Origin: Sphingomonas sp.
GTDB lineage: Bacteria; Pseudomonadota; Alphaproteobacteria; Sphingomonadales; Sphingomonadaceae
Direction of reading: 5' to 3'
Assembly (NCBI RefSeq): GCF_030145815.1
Contig: NZ_JAIXHL010000014.1
Coordinates: 62,001 to 126,000, forward strand
Length of the DNA stretch: 64,000 nucleotides
Below, piece after piece: positions 29,434 through 36,562 of this stretch. Position 1 is the stretch's first letter, and every line of letters begins with the position of its first letter. Position numbers and translations under genes: made by a program. The notes under the pieces were generated by a model that was not told the origin of the DNA, did not search any database, and saw only the letters and a list, made by a program, of their open reading frames with translations.

Positions 29434-29503
29434 CCGGCCCGCTCCCCCACCCGGCCACCCACAAGGTATCTTCAATGGGTGGCCGGGTGGGGGAGCGGGC
29501 CGG
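29434..29503. repeat. Palindromic intergenic repeat, copy 4
   Basis: 28-bp perfect arms at 29434-29461 and 29476-29503 with a 14-nt loop CAAGGTATCTTCAA. It lies ~27 bp after the aminotransferase stop and upstream of the small-protein/msrA pair. The remaining ~170 bp to 29674 is A+T-richer than its surroundings and may hold the msrA promoter; I see no other gene there. Confidence 0.95.
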
Positions 29504-29674
29504 TGCGGGATCATCCAAGCCGCAATCTTTTTTCACCGAATGCTGAAACCTTTTGCGCGGATTTCCCGAATATGAACGGGAGCACCAGCGCAGGTTCAGC
29601 GCACCAAAGTTAGTCTTTGCTTGGAATCGGAGGTGGCGCCCCCATCTCCGCGACAAGCACAAAGGATCGTACCC

Positions 29675-29791
29675 ATGACCGCGGCCCTCAAATCGCCGTT
29701 TCTCCGCCGTTTCCTGACCGGCTTTTCGCTCGGGGTGGTCGGCATGATCGCGCTGCACGCCGATCAGGTGCTCGCGGCGCCGTTGTTCTGA
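29675..29791 (+). CDS. 38-residue membrane/leader peptide upstream of msrA
   Basis: Short frame of 38 residues (MTAALKSPFLRRFLTGFSLG... ending APLF). It has a basic N-terminus, a hydrophobic core (about 14-30) and a possible signal-peptidase site after VLAA, so it reads like a tiny membrane or secreted peptide. AAAGGA lies at a good distance before ATG 29675. Its TGA (29789-29791) overlaps the msrA ATG (29791) as TGATG, implying translational coupling. Function unknown; it could be a leader controlling msrA translation or a remnant. Confidence 0.55.
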   Translation: MTAALKSPFLRRFLTGFSLGVVGMIALHADQVLAAPLF

Positions 29792-30468
29792 TGCAGCGCG
29801 CGCTCGCCCTTGGCCTTGCGGGTTTGGGTGCGATCGGGTTTGCGCACATGGCCGGCCTGGTTCCCCCGGTGCTGGCCGGTGGCGGTGAAAAGGCCGTCGC
29901 AATTCCCCCTTCCACCACCGATGTCGCGCCCGCGCCGGGCGATCAGGTCGCCGTGCTCGCCGGGGGTTGCTTCTGGGGCATGGAGGCGGTGTTCGAGGGC
30001 GTGAAGGGCGTGAAGTCGGTGGTCAGCGGCTATGCCGGCGGCACCCGCGCGACCGCGACCTATGCCCAAGTGTCGACCGAGCGCACCCGCCATGCCGAGG
30101 CGATCCGCATCGTCTATGACCCGCGCGTGGTCAGCTATGCGACGCTGCTGCGCGTTTATTTCTCGGTCGCGCACGATCCCACCCAGCTCAACCGACAGGG
30201 CCCGGATGTCGGGCCCAGCTATCGCTCCGCGATCTTCCCGCAAAATGCCGGACAGGCGCGGGTGGCGCGGGCCTATATCGATCAGCTCGGGCGTAGTGGC
30301 GCCTATGACGCGCGCATTGTCACCCGGATCGAGAACGGCGCCTTTTTCGAGGCGGAGGCGGAGCATCAGGACTTTGCCCGCCGCAATCCTAACCACGGCT
30401 ATATCGTCCGCTGGGACAAGCCCAAGGTCGCGGCGTTCCGCGCGGCCTTCCCGACCCTCGCGCGCTAA
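29791..30468 (+). CDS. msrA: Peptide-methionine (S)-S-oxide reductase, exported form
   Basis: Repairs S-oxidised methionine. 225 residues from ATG 29791. The catalytic motif GGCFWG has Cys60; GYAGGTRATATYAQVSTERTRHAEA and AEAEHQDFARRNP are MsrA hallmarks. The first ~30 residues are hydrophobic and resemble a signal or anchor, so this looks like a periplasmic MsrA acting on envelope proteins. Cytosolic MsrA proteins lack this extension. Recycling would then need a periplasmic reductant. Its stop overlaps the convergent DUF1489 stop. Confidence 0.92.
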   Translation: MQRALALGLAGLGAIGFAHMAGLVPPVLAGGGEKAVAIPPSTTDVAPAPGDQVAVLAGGCFWGMEAVFEGVKGVKSVVSGYAGGTRATATYAQVSTERTRHAEAIRIVYDPRVVSYATLLRVYFSVAHDPTQLNRQGPDVGPSYRSAIFPQNAGQARVARAYIDQLGRSGAYDARIVTRIENGAFFEAEAEHQDFARRNPNHGYIVRWDKPKVAAFRAAFPTLAR

Positions 30469-30860
30469 AGGCCGAGTTCGGCCAGCTTCCCCGCCAGTTC
30501 CGCCGGAAGTGACGCCATGTCGCCGGTCCCGAAATCGGCGGGCGCATCTTGAGCCTCCAGGTAGCGCCAGCCCTGATGCGCGCGCTTGGCTTGGGGCACC
30601 ACCTGGACCAGTTCGGGATCGAGCAGGATCGCGCAGCGGCCGCCCTCCGCCTCGCCAAAGCCGAGGATCGGCGAGCGGGCGATGAGCTGGTGCTTGTGGA
30701 TCCAGAACAGCGATCCTTGGCCCGCAATCTCTTCATGGCGCTTGGGCAGGTAGCGGGTGGTGAGCGCAACCGGACCGACCCGACCATGCGCGGCGAGCCG
30801 CTGGCGCAGATGATCGAACCCAGTGGTGCCGAACGCGACTTTGGTCAGGTGCAATGCCAT
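30465..30860 (-). CDS. DUF1489 family protein
   Basis: Protein of 131 residues with the DUF1489 pattern: LHLTKVAFG at the start, RYLPKRHEEIAGQGSLFWI, and FGEAEGGRCAILLDPELV. This family is largely confined to alphaproteobacteria and has no known function. It is followed upstream by mgtE on the same strand (40 bp between), so they may share a transcript. Its stop overlaps the msrA stop by 4 bp in convergent orientation. Confidence 0.85.
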   Translation of the reverse strand: MALHLTKVAFGTTGFDHLRQRLAAHGRVGPVALTTRYLPKRHEEIAGQGSLFWIHKHQLIARSPILGFGEAEGGRCAILLDPELVQVVPQAKRAHQGWRYLEAQDAPADFGTGDMASLPAELAGKLAELGL

Positions 30861-30900
30861 TGCCGCGATCTGGGGGCGGTGCTGCTGTCGGTCAACCTGA

Positions 30901-32304
30901 TCAACCGGTCAGGCCGCTGGCCGTGGCAAGGCCAAGAAACACCAGAAAGCCCATCGAATCGGTCGTCATCGTCACAAATACGGACGAGGCGACGGCCGGG
31001 TCGGCGCGGAAGCGGTCAAGCGTCAACGGCACCAGGACCCCGGCACAGCCGGCAATGACGATGTTGATCAGCATCGCTGTTGCGATCACGCCGCCGAGCA
31101 GCGCGTTCTGGAATACGAGGCCAACGCCCGTGCCCAGCACGGCGGCGATGGTCAGGCCGTTGAGCACCGCCACCTGAATTTCGCGGCGGATCGCGCGCAA
31201 CGTGTTGGACTGAGTCAGCTGATTGGTGGCGAGCGCGCGGACCGTCACGGCCATCGTCTGCGTCCCCGCATTGCCGCCGACACCGGCCACGATCGGCATC
31301 AGTGCGGCGAGCGCGACCATCTTGGCGATCGTCCCTTCGAACAGGCCGATGATCGTGGCGGCGACCATGGCTGTGCCTAGATTGGCGACCAGCCAGCGGA
31401 CCCGCACCTTGTACGAATCGACCACCGGTTCGTTGATGTCGCCTTCGCCCGCACCGGACAGCAGCAGCGCGTCCTCGCCCGCCTCTTCCTGAATGATGTG
31501 CACGACGTCGTCGACGGTGATCACCCCGACCAGCCGCCCCGAATCGTCGATGACGGCGGCGGAGATCAGCGCATATTTCTGGAAAATCAGCGCGACTTCC
31601 TCCTGATCCATCTCGACCGGGATCAGTGTCTGTTCGCGCTTCATCACGTCCGAGACCGACACCGATCGCGGCGTGCGCAAAATCCAGGACAGTGCGCAGG
31701 TGCCGACCGGATGGTGCGACGGATCGACGACGAAGATTTCCCAGAAATCGGTGGCGAGCTCCTCCTCGCCGCGCAAGAAGTCGAGCACGTCGCCGACGCT
31801 CCAATGCTCAGGCACCGCGATCAGCTCGCGCTGCATCAGGCGGCCGGCGGATTCCTCGGGGTAGGACAGCGCCTCTTCGATCGCGGCGCGATCGTCGGGG
31901 TCGAGCGCGCGGAGGACGGCGCGCTGGTCTTCCTCCTCCATGTCCTCGATGATCGCGACGGCGTCGTCGGTATCGAGTTCGGCGGCGATATCCGCGACTT
32001 CGTGCGGTTCGAGCGCCTCGATCAGCGCCTCACGCACCCAATCGTTCATCTCGGCGAGCACGTCGCCGTCGATCAGGCCGGAGATGGCGGCGGCGAGCGC
32101 CTGGCGCTGATCTGTCGGGGTCAGCTCGACCAGATCGGCGATGTCGGCCGGATGCAGCGGCTCGACCTTTTCGCGCACCGCTTCGACATCGCCCGCATCG
32201 ACCAGGTCGAGGACCGTGCGCACGAATTCGGGCGACATCCGCTCCTGCGCGTCACGCTGTGGCGAATCGGGCGTGCCGGTCGCGATGTCGGTCTCGTCGT
32301 TCAT
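30901..32304 (-). CDS. mgtE: Magnesium transporter MgtE
   Basis: Mg2+ channel/transporter of 467 residues. Order of domains: acidic N-domain with HPADIADLVELTP (about 50-150), two CBS domains (about 155-285) that sense Mg2+, and a C-terminal membrane domain with five hydrophobic segments including LAALMPIVAGVGGNAGTQTMAV, the hallmark pore-forming stretch. It works as a dimer in the inner membrane. Divergent from the cyclophilin gene, sharing a ~150-bp promoter region in which I see no further element. Confidence 0.95.
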   Translation of the reverse strand: MNDETDIATGTPDSPQRDAQERMSPEFVRTVLDLVDAGDVEAVREKVEPLHPADIADLVELTPTDQRQALAAAISGLIDGDVLAEMNDWVREALIEALEPHEVADIAAELDTDDAVAIIEDMEEEDQRAVLRALDPDDRAAIEEALSYPEESAGRLMQRELIAVPEHWSVGDVLDFLRGEEELATDFWEIFVVDPSHHPVGTCALSWILRTPRSVSVSDVMKREQTLIPVEMDQEEVALIFQKYALISAAVIDDSGRLVGVITVDDVVHIIQEEAGEDALLLSGAGEGDINEPVVDSYKVRVRWLVANLGTAMVAATIIGLFEGTIAKMVALAALMPIVAGVGGNAGTQTMAVTVRALATNQLTQSNTLRAIRREIQVAVLNGLTIAAVLGTGVGLVFQNALLGGVIATAMLINIVIAGCAGVLVPLTLDRFRADPAVASSVFVTMTTDSMGFLVFLGLATASGLTG

Positions 32305-32454
32305 CGAGCCTCCTGCGACTGCGCTGCCCCTTGCCTCCTCTAACGCGCTCGAATCGCGCTGCCAATCCGCCGTGGTGGCGATGCAATTTGCAACCGGTCC
32401 CGTGGCAGCCTAGGGGGAAGGTCAGATTGTTTCCCTTCTGGAGTATTTCTTTCG

Positions 32455-32913
32455 ATGTCCGATCTTCCGACGCGCCTTGTCATGACGCTCGACAGCGGCG
32501 ACGTGCACATCCAGCTGCGCCCCGATCTTGCGCCCAAGCATGTCGAGCGGATCGTCAAGCTGGCCGATAGCGGCTTTTATGACGGCGTCGTGTTCCACCG
32601 CGTCATCGCCGGGTTCATGGCGCAGGGCGGCGATCCGACCGGCACCGGCATGAGCGGGTCGAAGGAGCCTAACCTTCCGGCTGAATTCAGCCGCGAACCG
32701 CATGTCCGCGGCGTTTGCTCGATGGCGCGCACCAATGACCCGAACAGCGCCAATTCGCAGTTCTTCATCTGCCTCGACGACGCGACGTTCCTCGACGGTC
32801 AGTACACCGTGTGGGGCGTGGTGACCGAAGGCATGGAGCATGTCGACGCGCTCCCCAAGGGTGAGCCGCCGCGCAATCCGGGCAAGATCGTCTCGGCACG
32901 CAGCGAAGCGTGA
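32455..32913 (+). CDS. Peptidyl-prolyl cis-trans isomerase, cyclophilin type
   Basis: Cyclophilin-type PPIase of 152 residues. Catalytic and signature stretches: FYDGVVFHRVIAGFMAQGGDPTGTG (catalytic Arg in FHRVI), FSREPHVRGVCSMARTNDPNSANSQFFI and FLDGQYTVWGVV. No signal peptide is seen, so this is the cytoplasmic PpiB-like form. ATG 32455 follows CTGGAG. Palindromic repeat copy 5 follows its stop and separates it from lolA. Confidence 0.93.
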   Translation: MSDLPTRLVMTLDSGDVHIQLRPDLAPKHVERIVKLADSGFYDGVVFHRVIAGFMAQGGDPTGTGMSGSKEPNLPAEFSREPHVRGVCSMARTNDPNSANSQFFICLDDATFLDGQYTVWGVVTEGMEHVDALPKGEPPRNPGKIVSARSEA

Positions 32914-32933
32914 TCTGACGGCTTCGCGGTGAC

Positions 32934-33013
32934 GGTGCCGGCCCGCTCCCCCACCCGGCCACCCATAGAATACACTGTCGTTGGGTGGCCGGGTGGGGGA
33001 GCGGGCCGGCACC
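32934..33013. repeat. Palindromic intergenic repeat, copy 5
   Basis: Perfect 32-bp arms at 32934-32965 and 32982-33013 with a 16-nt loop. The outer end reads GGTGCCGG rather than the GCACCGG seen in copies 1-3, with compensating change in the other arm, so pairing is kept. It lies between the cyclophilin and lolA genes. Confidence 0.95.
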
Positions 33014-33065
33014 GCAACTCAAGCGTTCACGCCGAGTTCAAACCGGAACCGCCAGGGGTTCGGAC

Positions 33066-33695
33066 ATGTTTGGTACCTCCATGACAATCCGACCCCTAGC
33101 GGCCGTGGCCGCAATCACCCTTCCGCTGACCCTGCCCGCTGCCGCGCAGCAGGGTACGCTGGCCCAGGTGCAGCAGCATCTGCGCGCGACGCAGACGATG
33201 ACCGCCGCGTTCACCCAGACCGGCCGGTCGGGCAAGACGCTGAACGGCACGATGACGCTCAAGAAACCGGGCAAGATCCGGTTTCAGTATGAAAAGGGCG
33301 TCCCGCTGCTGATCGTTGCCGATGGCAGCGCCTTGTGGTTCATCGATTATTCGGTGCGCCAGGTTCAGCGCTGGCCGGTCAAGGATTCGCCGCTCGGCAT
33401 CCTGATGAACCCGGATCGCGACGCGGCACGCTATGCCAAGGTCATTCCGACCGCCAATCCCGATGTGATCAGCGTCGAGGCGCGCGATCCCAAACGCCCG
33501 GAATATGGCCGCATTACCATGGTGTTCGCACGCAACGCGGCGGCGCCGGGCGGGCTGATGCTGCAGGGCTGGGTGGCGCTCGATGCACAGAACAACCGCA
33601 CCACCGTGCGCCTGTCGAACCAGCGCTTCAACGCGCCGGTGAGCGACGGAGCGTTCCGCTGGAACGACCCGCGGAAAACCGGCGGTCGCCGCTGA
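33066..33695 (+). CDS. lolA: Outer-membrane lipoprotein carrier LolA-like protein
   Basis: Periplasmic lipoprotein chaperone of about 209 residues with a signal peptide (PLAAVAAITLPLTLPAAAQ). LolA family pattern: VQQHLRATQTMTAAFTQTGRSGKTLNGTMTLKKPGKIRFQYEKG and SALWFIDYSVRQVQRWPVKDSPLGILM. It carries lipoproteins from LolCDE to the outer membrane, or LolA-like proteins act in related envelope roles. ATG 33066 has AGGGG 8 bp upstream; an earlier in-frame start at 32985 lies inside repeat copy 5 and is rejected. Confidence 0.9.
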   Translation: MFGTSMTIRPLAAVAAITLPLTLPAAAQQGTLAQVQQHLRATQTMTAAFTQTGRSGKTLNGTMTLKKPGKIRFQYEKGVPLLIVADGSALWFIDYSVRQVQRWPVKDSPLGILMNPDRDAARYAKVIPTANPDVISVEARDPKRPEYGRITMVFARNAAAPGGLMLQGWVALDAQNNRTTVRLSNQRFNAPVSDGAFRWNDPRKTGGRR

Positions 33696-33743
33696 CATCT
33701 GCGTTCATGTTGGTGACAGCTTTGCCGCGCTAGAACCCATATT

Positions 33744-33863
33744 GCGGACGGGGCCTCGGGATTTTTCCCCCTGTTGCCCGAAGCACTACCCGTCCCGCCT
33801 GCGTGACGAACGCCAGGTCGGCCCTCGCTCCATGCCCCCGGAGCGGGGGCCTTTTGGTGTTTT
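33744..33863 (+). ncRNA. Candidate structured small RNA with intrinsic terminator
   Basis: No gene fits here, but the bases form three ordered stem-loops. Stem 1 pairs GGACGGG (33746-33752) with CCCGTCC (33789-33795) and encloses TCGGG (33756-33760) with CCCGA (33777-33781), exposing a loop with TTTTTCCCCCTG. A small GCG/CGC hairpin follows near 33801-33813. The last is GCCCCC-GGAGC-GGGGGC (33834-33850) followed by CTTTTGGTGTTTT, a good terminator on the plus strand. A weak -10 (TAGAAC, 33731) precedes it. I cannot match it to a named family. A lolA 3' UTR is the alternative. Confidence 0.5.
33834..33863 (+). terminator. Intrinsic terminator of lolA or the candidate ncRNA
   Basis: Stem GCCCCC/GGGGGC with a 5-nt loop GGAGC, followed by a T-rich run from 33852. 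It lies ~140 bp after the lolA stop, rather far for lolA alone, which is one reason to suspect a separate small transcript. Confidence 0.72.
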
Positions 33864-33870
33864 GGTCAGA

Positions 33871-34045
33871 ACATTCCTTCCCTGAGCTTGTCTCAGGGGA
33901 GGGGGACCGCCCGCGTAGCGGGTGGTGGAGGGGCGGCCGCGCAGGCGGCCGTGACCAGTTCGGCAAAATTCCGCCGTCTGATGACGGCGGCCCCTCCGTC
34001 AGCGCTGCGCGCTGCCACCTCCCCTGCGGGGCAGCGGAGGAATTG
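33871..34045. repeat. Multi-hairpin intergenic element
   Basis: The 175-bp stretch contains successive perfect hairpins: CCCTGAG/CTCAGGG (33880-33898), CCCGC/GCGGG (33910-33922), GGCCGC/GCGGCC (33935-33950), CCGCCGTC/GACGGCGG (33971-33990) and CCCCTGCGGGG (34021-34031). GGAGGGGC and GCCCCTCC also pair across it. It has no coding frame of note and looks like a mobile or REP-like intergenic element. Coordinates of inner hairpins are approximate. Confidence 0.7.
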
Positions 34046-34108
34046 AAGATGCCCCGTAATTCTGGCGGGCATTGCCCCTGAGTGACGCTACCCCTAGATC
34101 ACGCCCGC

Positions 34109-34894
34109 ATGAAGATTGCCTCCTGGAATATCAACTCCGTCCGCTTCCGCATGGAAATCGTGGAACGCTTCCTGCGCGAGGAAGCGCCGGACGTGCTGTG
34201 CCTTCAGGAAACCAAGGTGATCGACGGCGATTTCCCGCACGGCCCCCTGCGCGCGCTGGGCTATGACCATATCGTCATCCACGGCCAGCGCATGCATCAC
34301 GGCGTGGCGATCGTCAGCAAGGTACCGCTGGTCGAGGATGACCGGCTCGACTGGCAGGCCAATGGCGAGGCGCGGCATGTGGGCGTGCGGCTGCCCAACG
34401 GCGTGCGGCTCGAGAATGTCTATGTCCCGGCGGGCGGCGATATTCCCGACCGTGAGAAGAACCCGAAGTTCGGCCAGAAGCTCGACTTCGTCGAGCGGAT
34501 GACGCGCTGGTCCGAAGGGCTCGGCAGCCTGCCCGTGATCGTCACCGGCGACTTCAACATCGCCCCGCTCGAATGCGATGTGTGGAGCCACAAGCAGTTG
34601 ATCGACGTGGTCAGCCATACCCCGATCGAGGTCGAGGCGCTCGGGCGGCTGCAGGCGGCGAATGACTGGGTCGATCTTGGTCGCCGCTTCATCCCCGCGC
34701 CGGAGCGCTGCTTCACCTGGTGGAGCTATCGCGCCAAGGATTGGGCGGCGTCGGATCGCGGGCGGCGGCTCGACCATATGTGGGCGAGCGGCGATGTCGC
34801 GGCGCAGGCGACCGCACACCGCGTGTGCGAACCGTGTCGCGGCTGGCTGAAACCGTCGGATCATGTGCCGATTGTGACCGAGTTCGATTTTTGA
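34109..34894 (+). CDS. xthA: Exodeoxyribonuclease III
   Basis: AP endonuclease / 3'-5' exonuclease of base excision repair, 261 residues. ExoIII signatures: [11 protein letters not shown] at the start, LCLQETK (metal-binding Glu), GDFNIAP, and SDHVPIV at the C-terminus holding the catalytic Asp-His pair. ATG 34109 is the family start; the frame opens at 34082 as well. The stop TGA overlaps the TTG start of ribA, so both are probably one operon. Confidence 0.95.
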   Translation: MKIASWNINSVRFRMEIVERFLREEAPDVLCLQETKVIDGDFPHGPLRALGYDHIVIHGQRMHHGVAIVSKVPLVEDDRLDWQANGEARHVGVRLPNGVRLENVYVPAGGDIPDREKNPKFGQKLDFVERMTRWSEGLGSLPVIVTGDFNIAPLECDVWSHKQLIDVVSHTPIEVEALGRLQAANDWVDLGRRFIPAPERCFTWWSYRAKDWAASDRGRRLDHMWASGDVAAQATAHRVCEPCRGWLKPSDHVPIVTEFDF

Positions 34895-35973
34895 GCGGGT
34901 CGGCCCCGAATCCGCGCGCGGCGGCGCATGCGATCGATGCGATGCGGCGCGGCTGGCCGTTCGCGATCCGGGGGACGACCGGTGCGTTGTCATTGTTGGC
35001 GGTGGAGACGGCAGACCCGGCGCGGCTGGCTGAGTTCGATCCCGAAATTTCGGCGCCCTTGCTGATTACCTCGGGCCGCGCGGTGACGCTGAAGCTCGCC
35101 AATCAGGCGGCGGCTGCGGTGCCGGATTCGCCCGTGATGATCGCGCGGCGGCCGTGGCTGGATTTCGACGCGGCGGTGGCGCTCGCCGATCCGCAGTTCG
35201 ACCTGCGCGTCCCGCTCAAGGGGCCGTATCGCGCGATCCCCGCGACCGCGCCGGACGCGGCCGCCGCCGCGCTGCGCCTGGCGCGGATCGCCGGGTTGCT
35301 TCCGGCCTTTTTCGTGCGGGGCGAGGCGCTCGGCTACCGGATCGAGGATGCGATTACGCCGGGGGATATTCATGCGCATGAGGATCCCGCGCGGCTGCGG
35401 CTGGTGACGCGCGCGCGCCTGCCGGTAGTCGGCGCGGAGGATGCCGAGATCGTCGCATTCCGCACGCCTGAGTCGCCGGACGAACATGTCGCGCTGCTGA
35501 TCGGTCAGCCCGACGGCACCCCGCCGCTGGTGCGGCTGCACAGCGAATGCCTGACCGGCGATGTGCTTGGGAGCCTGAAATGCGATTGCGGGCCGCAGCT
35601 GCACGCTGCAATCCGCGCGATTGCCGCGAGCGGCTGGGGCATCCTGCTCTATTTGCGGCAGGAAGGGCGCGGAATTGGGCTGATCAACAAGCTGCGCGCC
35701 TATGCGCTGCAGGATCAGGGGTTTGATACGGTCGATGCCAATACGCGGCTAGGCTTTGCGGTGGATGCACGCGATTTCGGCGTGGCGGCGCGGATGCTGA
35801 CGCTGTTGGGGCAGACCCAGGTGCGGCTGTTGACCAATAATCCGGCCAAGGTGGCGGGTCTCGGGGCGGCTGGCGTCGCCGTGACAGAACGCGTGGCGCA
35901 TCAACTGCCACCCAATCCGCATAATGCCGCCTATCTCGCGACCAAGCGCGATCGTACCGGGCACCAGCTTTAA
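34891..35973 (+). CDS. ribA: GTP cyclohydrolase II with N-terminal extension
   Basis: First committed step of riboflavin synthesis: GTP to 2,5-diamino-6-ribosylamino-pyrimidinone phosphate. The C-terminal ~200 residues form the GTP cyclohydrolase II domain with the zinc Cys set in [19 protein letters not shown] and [21 protein letters not shown]. The N-terminal ~150 residues have no RExNEGDL motif of RibB, so a working dihydroxybutanone-phosphate synthase is not present; it may be a degenerate one. Start inferred as TTG 34891, overlapping the xthA TGA (TTGA); total 360 residues. Confidence 0.9.
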   Translation: MSGSAPNPRAAAHAIDAMRRGWPFAIRGTTGALSLLAVETADPARLAEFDPEISAPLLITSGRAVTLKLANQAAAAVPDSPVMIARRPWLDFDAAVALADPQFDLRVPLKGPYRAIPATAPDAAAAALRLARIAGLLPAFFVRGEALGYRIEDAITPGDIHAHEDPARLRLVTRARLPVVGAEDAEIVAFRTPESPDEHVALLIGQPDGTPPLVRLHSECLTGDVLGSLKCDCGPQLHAAIRAIAASGWGILLYLRQEGRGIGLINKLRAYALQDQGFDTVDANTRLGFAVDARDFGVAARMLTLLGQTQVRLLTNNPAKVAGLGAAGVAVTERVAHQLPPNPHNAAYLATKRDRTGHQL

Positions 35974-36158
35974 GTGACATCGCCATTCTGACGTACGCGA
36001 GAGCCGGGGCGGCTCTGGAGAAATGTCACTGTGCCTATTGCGCAGGCAGCGCATCTTGCAGCCTAAAAATTAGGCAGCGCTTCGCATCTGCACAATTTTT
36101 TACCTTTCGGTAACATTCTCCCGGCGCCGAATCCCCGGAATCCAGCCTTTTTCGACTC

Positions 36159-36174
36159 TGGCACGCCCTTTGCT
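36159..36174 (+). promoter_or_regulatory. Sigma-54 promoter of glnK-amtB
   Basis: TGGCACG-CCCT-TTGCT is an exact match to the -24/-12 RpoN consensus with correct spacing, ending 37 bp before the P-II ATG. It implies RpoN/NtrC-driven expression under nitrogen limitation. I did not find a clear NtrC palindrome in the ~180 bp upstream. Confidence 0.88.
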
Positions 36175-36210
36175 GAATGCTTCCCCGGGTCAAATGCGAA
36201 AGGGGGCGGA

Positions 36211-36549
36211 ATGAAACTCGTCATCGCCATCATCAAGCCGTTCAAGCTGGATGACGTCCGGGAGGCGCTCACCGAGTTGGGCGTCGCGGGCATGACCGTG
36301 ACCGAGGTGAAGGGGTTCGGGCGGCAAAAGGGCCAGACCGAAATCTACCGCGGCGCGGAATACAGCACCAACATGGTGCCCAAGCTCAAAATCGAAGTGG
36401 TCTGTGCCAGCGATCTGGCGGGCCGGGTGGTCGAGGCGATTCAGGCCGCGGCGAACACCGGCGCGATCGGCGACGGCAAGATCTTCGTGCTCGACGTCGG
36501 TCAGGCCGTGCGCATCCGCACCGGCGAAACCGACCAGACCGCGCTGTAA
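36211..36549 (+). CDS. glnK: P-II nitrogen regulatory protein
   Basis: Trimeric P-II signal protein of 112 residues that senses ATP/ADP and 2-oxoglutarate and blocks AmtB when nitrogen is ample. The T-loop RGAEYSTNMVPKLK carries the uridylylation Tyr51, and TGAIGDGKIFV is the second P-II signature. Placement directly before amtB and behind a sigma-54 promoter identifies it as the GlnK type rather than a glnA-linked GlnB. Confidence 0.95.
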   Translation: MKLVIAIIKPFKLDDVREALTELGVAGMTVTEVKGFGRQKGQTEIYRGAEYSTNMVPKLKIEVVCASDLAGRVVEAIQAAANTGAIGDGKIFVLDVGQAVRIRTGETDQTAL

Positions 36550-36562
36550 CAAGGGGGTATCG

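Noticed and set aside
30465..30860. Idea that the DUF1489-mgtE pair is a novel system
   Set aside because: Both are ordinary core alphaproteobacterial genes; adjacency alone is weak evidence.
32985..33065. N-terminal extension of lolA
   Set aside because: It reads through repeat copy 5 and would destroy the signal peptide; ATG 33066 has a proper SD.
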